64,000 bases of DNA, from the NCBI RefSeq assembly GCF_963676685.1, contig NC_092349.1, positions 54,883,232-54,947,231 of the forward strand. The letters are read 5' to 3'. Made by a program: the position numbers and the translations under genes. Under the pieces are notes generated by a model that was not told the DNA's origin, made no database searches, and was given only the letters and a program-made list of their open reading frames with translations. The stretch is from Mytilus edulis. Taxonomy: Eukaryota; Mollusca; Bivalvia; Mytilida; Mytilidae. This document shows positions 36,190 to 46,080 of the stretch, piece by piece (within the stretch, counting starts at the first letter, position 1; each line of letters starts with the position of its first letter).

Positions 36190-36365
36190 TGCCAAATATC
36201 TTTTATCAAAACTTTTAGGAATTTTGGTTCTCAATGCTCTTCAACTTCGTACTTTATTTGGCCTTTTTAACTTTTTTGGATTCAAGCGTCACTGATGAGT
36301 CTTTTGTAGACGAAACGTGCGTCTGGCGTATATACTAAATTTAGTCCTGGTATCTATGATAAGTT
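36190..36365 (+). mobile_element. Retrozyme-like repeat fragment
   Basis: Contains AATTTTGGTTCTCAATGCTC, TTCAACTTCGTACTTTATTTGG, a hammerhead ribozyme and CCTGGTATCTATGATAAGTT. These elements occur in the same order in the copies at 16.1-16.85 kb and 63.2-63.6 kb. It is truncated after the ribozyme. Confidence 0.8.
36285..36330 (+). ncRNA. Type I hammerhead ribozyme
   Basis: All invariant core bases are present: CTGATGA (36292-36298), stem II GTCT/AGAC around TTTGT (36299-36311), GAAA (36312-36315) and the cleavage triplet GTC ending at 36323. Stem I pairs GCGTCA with TGGCGT (one G-U and one U-G pair). Stem III is only A-U, C-G and G-C around a two-base loop, the minimal form known from animal retrozymes, which are thought to self-cleave as dimers. 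Cleavage is predicted after C36323. Confidence 0.8.
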
Positions 36366-36632
36366 TAGTTGGAATCTCGTAAACAAATTTCACAAAACGA
36401 CATAAAAAAAATTTGAAAAAAAAGAAGTTTGTCTGGGCATCTTATTATTTAAAAGGTTTTAATCACAGTGGTTTATGAAATCTGTTTCAGTTCTATAATT
36501 GAAGTTTAACATATCAAAACCATAAATCAGTATGTAGGTCAAATAAAAGAACAGGGTAATAAAATTCAAGAAATGTTATGGTTAGTGTTAACATTAATAC
36601 ACCATACTTATTAACATGGTTATATTTAACAT

Positions 36633-36908
36633 TGCCATAAAAGTGGGAGGTTTGGCATGCCATAAATCCAGGTTCAACCCAACATTTTTTTTTATAAAAT
36701 GACCTGTATCAAATGAAAATGGCCATTGTTGTATTATAGTTTGTTTCTGCGTGTGTTACAATTCAATGTTGTGTTTCTGTTGTGTCGTAGTTCTCTTATA
36801 TTTGATGCGTTTCCCTCAGTTTTAGAGTATAACCCGGATTTGGTTTTTTTCTCAATCGCTTTATGAATTTCGAACAGCGATATATTGTACTATTGTTGCC
36901 TTTATTTA
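36633..36908 (+). repeat. Interspersed repeat family A, near full length
   Basis: Starts at GTGGGAGGTTTGGCATGCC and ends at GAACAGCGATATATTGTAC then GTTGCCTTTATT. It aligns over its length to 2301-2592. Confidence 0.85.
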
Positions 36909-36982
36909 ATTCTTTTTATTTTATTTCTATACTTATTATCTATTTCAAAGGTATTAAGTATTAATTATTTTTTCTGTTCCAG

Positions 36983-37650
36983 GTGCGGTTAAGAGGAAGA
37001 ACAAAAATCAAAATGCAGCATTTCATTTAAAACATAATTCAAAGTAACAAGTCCTTTATGTTTGAAAATTATTTGTAAATGGCAAAGGCATAAAAAAAAC
37101 AATATTTGTTAATGGCAAAGGCATAAAATGGAAGATAAACAAAAATTGCTAACAAATAAGAATTAGCAGCAAAGCGAAACCCTATGTAGTTATTCTTGGT
37201 GAGGATATTTTAGAAGATAAACGTTTTGAACACATGATAAAATAATTATACAAAAAGAGTAGATTGAAATTGTACATGTAGATATAGATTTTTAACCAAA
37301 AGATAAAAAAAAAAAAAACGGATTTTAAAATGAATCAACAGAAAAAACATCATCACATGAAAATAAAAATGTCCGGTTGTTTCTTTTCAGCTTAACTTGA
37401 TCCTAATTTTTTTTTAATTTTGCACAGTTGCTCGTTATGTTTTTTGATATCATTGTTACAACATAATTACCGTATTGAGATGCTTTTTTATCCATATTTA
37501 GCCTTATGTAATATTAAAATGTCTAGCATTATTCATGTTATTAATCATAAATTATTTTTGCACACACTGCAAGTTGTTTAGCACATATTAAAACTTATTC
37601 ATATTATATATTAATACATTTTAACAGTTTTTAATAAAAATAGCATTTAG
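36983..37650 (+). other. Probable 3'UTR exon of the Ig receptor gene
   Basis: A strong acceptor at 36982 is followed by AT-rich non-coding DNA. AATAAA occurs at about 37633-37638 and could direct polyadenylation. The 3' end is a guess; only the acceptor and the spliced-UTR donor upstream support it. Confidence 0.35.
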
Positions 37651-37699
37651 TAAAGATACTTTAATTCATAAATACACATCTGGTTTCTAGTTTTACAAG

Positions 37700-38387
37700 A
37701 TATGAACGTTCAAAACAGCTTAAGTACTGTGATATTTAGAATTGATATTTGCATAATATCTGCCAACCCTTTATAGCATTGTGTAGCTCATTACTCCAGT
37801 TACTTTGGAAGATTAAAACGTCCCTTTACATTAAGTTATACATCTGTACCTGTTGTTTACCACGTGGCGTTATTTGAAACAAAACAGGGGAGTGATATAT
37901 AAAGGGTTCAACAGCAAGTCATAAGTCGAAGAAAAACAAATAGCATTAAGTACATACCCCAAATTTAATTCAAATGTGTCTACTATTATCTTTTAGTTTT
38001 TTTATAAGAAAACTTATATGTTTGGTTGAAAACACACATGTTAACTTGTGAAATTTCTAACACATATATTTCATAACCTTAATGATTGTTATTTACTAGT
38101 AAGTTTTACCGGTGATCGTAACCTTAGAAAAAAACTTTATTTAACAGATTTTGATCAAAGTATTTGCCTAACAGAGAATTGAAGTGTTTCATATATAAAT
38201 CTTGCCAATACTGAAACACAACATGCCAAAAAAAAATTGCGCCTACATGATTACACTTTCGAAAACATTTATGTCGAGCGACATATTACAAGTTCTAGAA
38301 GTAGGGATATCTAATTAAAAATACGAAGTGTGATGGTATGTAATCTGAATTTTAATAGTGTGGTGTAAGGAAACTATAATCCAATAA
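37700..38387. other. Intergenic AT-rich DNA
   Basis: Nothing recognised between the presumed 3' end of the Ig gene and the next element. Confidence 0.4.
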
Positions 38388-39776
38388 AGCCTCGGTCACA
38401 CCTTACCGGATAGCACGAACGGACGCCTAATGGATGAAAATAAAAGTTGTTCGTTGACAAAATTGTTATCCGCTGGGAGTCCGTTGGTGTACTGATAAAA
38501 TAAAGCGGACGAGAAACGAATGTATAACGGACACACCGGATATGCAAAGTACGAGAAACCGAAACGTACCGGACAGAACGGATGTTGAACGTACATCCAA
38601 CGGACGAGTACCGCATAAAATGGACACCTAACGGAAGCGTACCGGATAAAACGGATTAACAAGATATACGGAAAAATTAAAGGCGACAATAAAAATACAT
38701 GTAAATCGCATAAATATGCAAAATGTAACTGGTTTTGGTTTGTTCTTCAAAATGCCGCCAAAGGGCAGTGTCTTTCCTGAATATGAGCTGCTAGATAGGG
38801 AAGACACACCCTTTCTCTAAGATCGATTATGAATAATAAGAATGGATGAACTTTAAGAAATCTGACATACTAATAATTGGCATTTCTGATGCAAAATTTT
38901 CAATAGGCATTATGTCTGTCCATCTGATCAGTTGAGCCTTTTTCAACTGATTTTTATAGTTTGTGCTTATGTTGTAGCGTTCTACCACTGTCCCAGGTTA
39001 GAGAAGGGTTGGGATCCCCGCCACATTATGTATGTATGTGCCTGTCCAAAAGTCAGGAGCCTGTAATTCAGTGGTTGTCATTTGTTTATGTGTTACATAT
39101 TTGTTTTTCGTTCATTTTTCTTTATATAAATAAGGCTGTTTGTTTTCTCGTTTGAATTGTTTTACATTGTTATTTATGGAACCTTTATAGCTGACTATGC
39201 GGTATGGGGTTTGCTCATTGTTGAAGGCCATACGGTTACCTATAATTGTTAATTTCTGTGATATTTTGGTCTCTTTTGGAGAGTTGTCTCATTGGCAATC
39301 ATCTTCTTTTTTTATATTTATCCGTTTCAGAATCGTTCATCATTCGTTGTATCTGTTATACGTATACGTCCGGTAGAAGTCCGTTTCATATTCGTCCAAC
39401 ATCCGTTTTATCTGTTGAACGTCCGGTAGAATTCCGTTGGTGAATTTATCTACAAGACCTCAAACGGATGTATAACGGACACGTAAGGGATACAAAACGG
39501 AAACGAAACGGACGAGTACCGTAAAAATCGGACGCCTACCAGACGTTCAACGGACATTTCATCCGTTAGACGTCCGTTCAAAGTTTTGAACGTGCTCAAA
39601 ATTTTTCACCGGACAGAACGGACGTCGACGGATAAAACGTACGCTAAACGGACATGCAACGGGTATGGACGGACTTATAACGGATAAGAATGGACGTCTA
39701 ACGGACACGAACGGATTGAAAAAAAGTTATTCGTTAGGCATCTGTTCGAGCTATCTGTTAAGGTGTGACCGAGGCT
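38388..39776. mobile_element. Foldback-like element built of CGGACG-type subrepeats
   Basis: Terminal inverted repeats begin AAGCCTCGGTCACACCTTA and match over about 43 bp (38388-38431 against 39734-39776). Possible 3-bp TAA duplication flanks. The body consists of dozens of copies of short words such as AACGGAC, ACCGGA and their complements (38396-38680 and 39335-39760), so both halves are self-complementary at many registers. A family-B repeat (38958-39318) sits in the middle as a later insertion. No transposase. Confidence 0.8.
38958..39318 (+). repeat. Interspersed repeat family B inside the foldback element
   Basis: AGGTTAGAGAAGGGTTGGGAT through CAGGAGCCTGTAATTCAGTG to GAGTTGTCTCATTGGCAATC. 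It interrupts the CGGACG subrepeat array, so it is younger than that element. Confidence 0.85.
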
Positions 39777-41520
39777 TAAGAAAACGACATTGGTGTTAGC
39801 AATAATTGGTCAAAATATGGCCTTCAACAATGAGCAAAACTCAACTAGCTGTCAATCAAGAACATGTTGGCTTCATTTAAAGCAATCCAATGAATGACAA
39901 AACAGAAAGGATACATATGTAGCAATGAAAATCATTAACAAATTTAAGACAGGCTGCTAACTTTTAAGATCGGAACACATCAATATTCCAACTATTAATA
40001 TTAAAAAATACTACACTAAAATGGAATGTTGAACATCACGCGTGTCACATTAATATCGATATCTATACACAGCATGTGCATTACACATAAACACATAAAA
40101 ATGTCATTAAACAGAATCAAGTTAATGTTCAATTGATAAATCCAGTTGCAGCAAATCATATAAAACATTCTTCCGTTATGAAAACGTGAATTATTCAAGA
40201 TGTACCTACTGGAACTCTGACTAACGATTGGAAATTTTCTCTTTTACAACATGTATACTATATATGCAGGTTTCAATGATAGAGTGTATCCCCATTTATC
40301 TTACCTCCTATAGATTTATAGAGATATGATTGGTTAAAGGACTACTATGTATATTTGATATAGGGTGTCCTAAAAAATAAAGGCTTAGCAACCGGTAATG
40401 GTTAGTTACCATATGGGGTAAGTAAGCAGAAACTTCCCTTTCAAAACAAAAATAATGCCACAACTCTTCTTGAAAGCAACACGGTGTTAAGGAAAAATCT
40501 GAAAGGATTCAACAGACGAAGAAGTTGTTGATGAAAGGTTAAAATAAGTTCATAAAACATAATAAAAAAATATCAAGTTATAATTATTATTGTCAAAACG
40601 GGGTTACTTCCCTTTCAAAAAACAAAATAGAAATCGGAAAGGATGAAATAGACGAAGTAATTAAAATACATGTAATGAACGATTGAAATTAATTCATAAA
40701 ACATATTTAAAGCTTACAAGTTGCTATTGTTGGCATTTGTTTTCTGTATAGACAAATGGAAGCTGGATCTTAAGAAAGACTTAATCACCTTGATTAGGCC
40801 GCTGGTCAAAATACCACATGCGAAGATAGTCGGTAAGAAAAATTCGGTACACGGTGTGCTTCGCTCTAACCCCATATGAAACTTACTGACCCCATATATA
40901 TCGTCACTAACACATCATGTAACTAATAATATTAGGTAGTCCGACGATCAATTACGTCCCGTGTTAGCATACTTGTTCAAATATTGACATTAATGTGTGT
41001 CCCAAGCACGAAACCTAGAAAACAGTGTCATATTGGTTGAAGTAGTTTTATGGATTGTGCTGTTTTTGTTTGCCCGTTTCGATTGTTTCACATTTGTTCT
41101 GTCAATGCCCTTTATATCCTACTATATGTTAATTATTTTTCTTCTTGGTGCAGGCCTTTCATTTGAATACAGATGATTTCAACAACCACATTTTAACACT
41201 GTTAGAGTGTTGTATTATTCGAATTCATCTCCTTAGGTTCATAATACTAGTAACCGCCAAATAATTATGATGTACAGCAACATAAAAAAAAACTTAATAA
41301 CTCCTAAATTGAGACAGACACACACACAACATGGCGGGGTTATAAAAGTATGCTGGGCCAAACTCACCTCTATCTTAGTACAACAGTACTACATTAGAAC
41401 GAATTTAAAAAAGAGTTGAAAATTGCTTAACTCAGATCGATACATGACAAAAATTATTTACAAAACCCCAAAAACACAAAAACATATCTGTGATTACTCG
41501 CAATAACTGAAATATACAGT
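39777..41520. other. Intergenic AT-rich DNA
   Basis: Contains a degenerate family-B-like stretch near 41000-41165. No gene or clear array was seen. Confidence 0.4.
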
Positions 41521-41524
41521 GGAC

Positions 41525-41995
41525 ATCACTTCTAACCTCTCATTAAATCTGTCAGAATCTGTCAGGAGAACTGCTCTAGGACAGTACGAAGAACTGTCAG
41601 CCTGGCACCTTTTAGTCAGTTCTAGCTAGAACATTTCTAACCTAGAACTGATTTGGTCGTAAACTGGACATCTGTTGTGTTCACTTATCGCTACACTGAC
41701 TTCGGTGCGAAGCTATAGATAGAACGGCGGACCAGTTTAATTTGGTCAGTTCTACCTAGAACTGATCCTGACAGTTCTATCCTAGAACAGTTTTAGACAG
41801 TTCTACCTAGAACTTACCAAATCTTTAGTCAGTTCTTCTTCTAGAACAGTTCTACGGTCAGAGTTGATTACAAATTCTATGGCTAGAATTGATTTATAAA
41901 TTCTACGGCTAAAACTGATTTATAAATTCTACGGCTAAAATTGATTTATAAATTCTACGGCTCAGAATTGATTTATAAGTTTTAAGAATTCTTTG
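41525..41995. repeat. Array of TTCTAGGTAGAAC-type palindromic subrepeats, block 1
   Basis: More than ten near-copies of AGTTCTACCTAGAACTGAT and variants (AACAGTTTTAGACAGTTCTA), each partly self-complementary, grade into a direct repeat AAATTCTACGGCTAAAATTG of about 28 bp at 41870-41975. Confidence 0.8.
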
Positions 41996-42614
41996 TGTAA
42001 ATGTAAAGGCTTTGTCAAAATAGCGATTAATAGTATATAGCATGTATAGAGTTTTGCTATTTTGGCGGTTTTATTTCAGATTTCTAATCGGCAAGAGAAC
42101 ATGTTTAACCCCGCCATATTCTACATTTGTCATTTCGGGAGTCAGGATGGCCCGTTTCACATAAAAAAATTGTCTGACCTAATTAACCAAATGTAATAAC
42201 TTGTTTCCCAATCCACTAGGATAAATCATAAATAAATATGTTTTTAAATTAAACTTAAACTGACCATATTTGCTTTCATCATGTAAATCTATATATATTT
42301 AGCTGCACACTGCAGTAGTTCAGTTATATGTTTAGGAAGGATAGCAATTATATTGGAAAACAATGATTTCAAAATTTTATTTGCACTCAATTTATAGTAC
42401 TAGCATGTCCTCTTTTTATTCAAAATATTGATATCTGTTTACGAGTATTTTTCATACATGTACCTCGGACGGACCTGTTTAATAAAAATCTTTTGACCGC
42501 ATCAATCTAAACTGACATTATTTACTCTTTCTATTTTATAGAAAATCTGCTATTATATAGTAAAGTAATTGGAACTAATTTTTTCTTTTAAATGCTAAAG
42601 TGTCCTTACTGCAG

Positions 42615-42772
42615 TGACGTCATTTAGAATTGTTCTACAGTCCTGACTGATTTAGTCAGTTCTGCTGACAGTTCTACGGTTATATCTGATTTGAACAGTT
42701 CTACATAGAACAGTTTTAGACAGTTCTACCCTAGAACTGATCCTGACAGTTCTACCTAGAACTGATTTAGTC
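42615..42772. repeat. Array of TTCTAGGTAGAAC-type palindromic subrepeats, block 2
   Basis: GACAGTTCTACCCTAGAACTG and AGTTCTACCTAGAACTGATT recur here and directly abut the next array. The 620 bp between blocks 1 and 2 is ordinary AT-rich DNA, so they may be two ends of one element. Confidence 0.75.
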
Positions 42773-43110
42773 AAAATTCAATTTTGTGAGACAAAATTCA
42801 ATTTTGTCAATTTTGTCTCATAAAAGGCAATTTTGTTTCACAAATGTCAATTTTGTCTCATAAAAGGCAATTTTGTCTCACAAAGTAAATTTTGTCTCAC
42901 AAAAGTCGATTTTGTATGTAAATTAGTTCACAGAATCCAAACTAAACTAATTTTCCTACAAAATTGACTTCTGTCGGACAATTTTCAAATTAGGTAACAA
43001 AAGTAAAGTCTGTGTTACAAAAATGAATTTTGTCATGACAAAAGTAATTTTTGTCCACTGAAAGATAATTTTATATGACAAAATTTTAAATTTGTAGTAT
43101 GCTACTTTAA
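42773..43110. mobile_element. Partial copy of the GGGGCGCC foldback element
   Basis: Matches the 44225-44545 part of the complete element in order: CAATTTTGTCTCACAAA subrepeats, TTAGTTCACAGAATCCAA, AAATTAGGTAACAAAAGTAA and TTTAAATTTGTAGTATGCTAC. Both terminal inverted repeats are missing. Confidence 0.8.
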
Positions 43111-43458
43111 AAGAAAAAGGTTTAACAACTCATGAGAAGATGATATCGCTTAATATCAACTGTCGGTAGATAACTTAAAAAAAGTGATGATTAACTCGCC
43201 GAAGCTCGTTTAGGAATATGTTGAAATTTAATAACTAGAGTTGATATCAAACGATATCCAATTCTCACTCGTAATGAAACCTAAACATATGTAATTGAAC
43301 TAAATAAAATAAACATACAACACTTACAAAGACTAAAGGCTCCTGATAATTATAGGTTAGGCATGTTTTGTGATAACTCAACCCTCGGTCCCTCAACATA
43401 TACTTCAAGATAATGTAGAATAAACAATACTTAAAAAGTAAAGTCACATATATACATA

Positions 43459-44970
43459 ACTCCGGTGAAAATTCAACGCGGAAAGTCCCTAATCAAATGG
43501 CAAAATTAAATAATAAAACAATTCAATCCAATGGACAACAACTTTCATATTCCTAACTTGGTTCAGTCATTTTCAAATGTAGAAAATAATAGATCGAAAC
43601 TGGTTTTATAGAGCTAATACGGGGCGCCGAATGGGGTTCTTGTTGTTTTGTACAAAATTCAATTCTGTCATAACAAAATCATTTTTGTCTTACAACATGT
43701 ACAAAACTATGTGATACAGACATGTTTTATGAGAACTTCAATTTTGTGATGACAAAATTCAATTTTGTAGACAAAATTCATTTTTGTTATGACAAAAGTT
43801 ATGACAAAAGTCAATTTTGTCAAAAAGGTATGCAAATATAAACTTTTTTTGCATACAAAATTGACTTTTGTTACCTGATATGGAAATTAAAAAACACAAA
43901 AGTCAATTGTGTGAGACAAATTTGACTTATGTGACACAAAATTGACTTTTGTGAGACAAAATTGACTTTTGTGAGACAAAATTGACTTTTGTGAGACAAA
44001 ATTGACTTATGTAAGACAAAATTGACTTTTGTGAGACAAAATTCAATTTTGTGACGACAAAATTCAGACAAAATTGACCTTTGTGAGACAAAATTGGCTT
44101 TTGTGAGACAAAATTGGCTTTTGTAAGACAAAATTGACTTTTGAGACAATTTTGTGACGACAAAATTCAGACAAAATTGACTTTTGTGAGACAAAATTGA
44201 CTTTTCTGAGACAAAATTGTGTTTTGTGAGACAAAACTCAATTTTGAGAGGCAAAATTCAATTTTGTCTCACAAAAGTCAATTTTGTCTCACAAATGTCA
44301 ATTTTGTCTCACAAATGTCAATTTTGTCTCATAAAAGTCAATTTTGTCCCACAAAAGACGATTTTGTATGCAAATTAGTTCACAGAATCCAAGCTAAACT
44401 AATTCGTCTACAAAATTGACTTTTGTCGCCCAATTTTTCAAATTAGGTAACAAAAGTAAAGACTGTGTTACAAAAATGAATTTTGTCATGAAAAAAGATA
44501 ATTTTATATGACAAAATTTTAAATTTGTAGTATGCTACAAATTTTGTTAAACGGAACTAATCTTTGTTGAACAAAAATCACTTTTGTCCGTACAAAACTG
44601 ATTTTCGAGTACAAAACCACAAGAGTCCCATTCGGCGCCCCTTAGCTAAACCTCTCACGTGTATGACAGTCGTATCAAATTCCGTTATATTTACAACGAT
44701 GTGTAAACAAAACAGACATAAAATGGTTAAAGCAGACATCAATGTGTTACAATCTAAAAAAAACAAAAACATTAACAAAAAAGCACAAAAAGCATCTATC
44801 AAATTAAAAAAAAACACATTCATTGCTTAGCGCTTTGTCGTCAGAAAATGTAAACGTCACATAGGAAGAAATTTTGTCGTTCAATGTATATTCAAATTAA
44901 TGATAATTTCACATTGGAAATGGTGGTGAATGGTGGTAAACACACTAAAACAAATCAAAAGATATGTTAG
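43459..44970. repeat. Family-C repeat split by a transposon insertion
   Basis: The left part (43459-43617) ends in GAGCTAA and the right part (44644-44970) resumes AGCTAAACCTCTCACG. Together they collinearly match 31377-31840. The AGCTAA overlap is a plausible target duplication. Confidence 0.85.
43621..44641. mobile_element. Complete 1.02-kb foldback-like element of ACAAAATTGACTTTTGT subrepeats
   Basis: The ends GGGGCGCCGAATGGG and CCCATTCGGCGCCCC are perfect over 15 bp and continue with few mismatches to about 33 bp. The interior holds at least 20 copies of a ~20-bp unit, GACAAAATTGACTTTTGTGA or its inverse, each itself nearly palindromic (ACAAAA/TTTTGT). Minus-strand-type units dominate 43900-44215 and the inverse orientation dominates 44255-44350, giving a foldback centre near 44225. 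No transposase; non-autonomous. Confidence 0.88.
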
Positions 44971-45509
44971 AATTAGTTTCAGATACAGACCGAGATTTCA
45001 AATTATCTAGAAGTTCTTTAGAATTTTTAAGAATCCATATATGGGCTATATGGTTAATACCACTATGCGAATTGTGTCATTGTTTGATTATCTTTTTGAC
45101 TAAGATAACAAAAAAAAAAACAAAAAAAAAAACGTCCGAGTGCAACAGGTAACAAAAGAATCTAGGCAAAATGACAATGATACATACATTAACATAGGAC
45201 TACTATCATTTAATGTTATGCCAGCCCCAGACCTCATTTATTATTAAACTGATTAAAGATTGTGTTTTCGTCATATTAAAAGCAAGCATAATACATATAC
45301 GACAGGCAGGATATTAAAGAAAAGAACAAAGCTAACATAGGCAATTTATCTCCTGATTCTAGTACTTATAGATTGAAAATGTTCCTACAATGTTAGCTTG
45401 CAGTTTAAAAACAATTATACATTTTGAACAATATTCGTGTATTTTAAATTTTCAAATCTATTTAAACGTGCTAAAACAGTGATAGAAAAACGTTGCTCGC
45501 TAATCTTAA

Positions 45510-46078
45510 GGGCATACGATACAGTTTTGATTCCGTATTTACATTTTGATAAAAATTTCCATATAGACTAAATCAAATATGTAATAAATATACCTTCATG
45601 TGCTACTTTTTGAGCAAAAAGAGGTCTAAATTTTGTATATTTGCTCAAAATTCGGATTTGTGGACATATTTTCTTTCGAAAGAAAGACATAATTTGTTTG
45701 TTTTAAAAGATATACACAAATTGTTTTTTTGTTGAATAATTTGTAATTTCTGTATTTTATAAGTAATCTAAAAATTTATACATTTTTTTTCAGAAATAGC
45801 TCATATTTATCAAATGTTCATGAATGTAGAAGAAAAACATCATTTTTAATGCATTATTTACGAAAATTAGTACACTTATTAATCTTCTTGCGTAATCGAA
45901 CGAAATGGTATTTTAAAAAAAGAGGGGTCTATGAACCCGTTTTCAAGTTAATTAAGTTTGAATGATAAAAATCAGTCGAAAACTGAATCTTTTCCCGATA
46001 AGTAATAGTTTGACGTCGCGAAAATAACAATTTACGTTAGCAACGTCATTACCTCCCCGGTAACTGTATCGTATGCCC
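45510..46078. mobile_element. MITE with GGGCATACGATACAG ends
   Basis: AAGGGCATACGATACAGTT at 45508-45526 is exactly inverted at 46062-46080. TTAA precedes the left end (45506-45509) and TTTTAA follows the right, so a TTAA target site is likely but not clean. The interior is AT-rich with no coding capacity. Confidence 0.85.
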
Positions 46079-46080
46079 TT

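Noticed and set aside
38374..38689. Overlapping cysteine/arginine-rich frames on the minus strand
   Set aside because: Translation of the CGGACG subrepeat array; two frames are open at once for the same reason.
43871..44419. Repetitive FVSQKSILSHKSQFCLTK-type open frames
   Set aside because: They are translations of the 20-bp subrepeats of the foldback element in several frames on both strands, not a protein gene.
43621..44641. CRISPR-like appearance of regularly spaced 20-bp repeats
   Set aside because: Repeats are contiguous and palindromic, without unique spacers, in a eukaryotic transposon with terminal inverted repeats.
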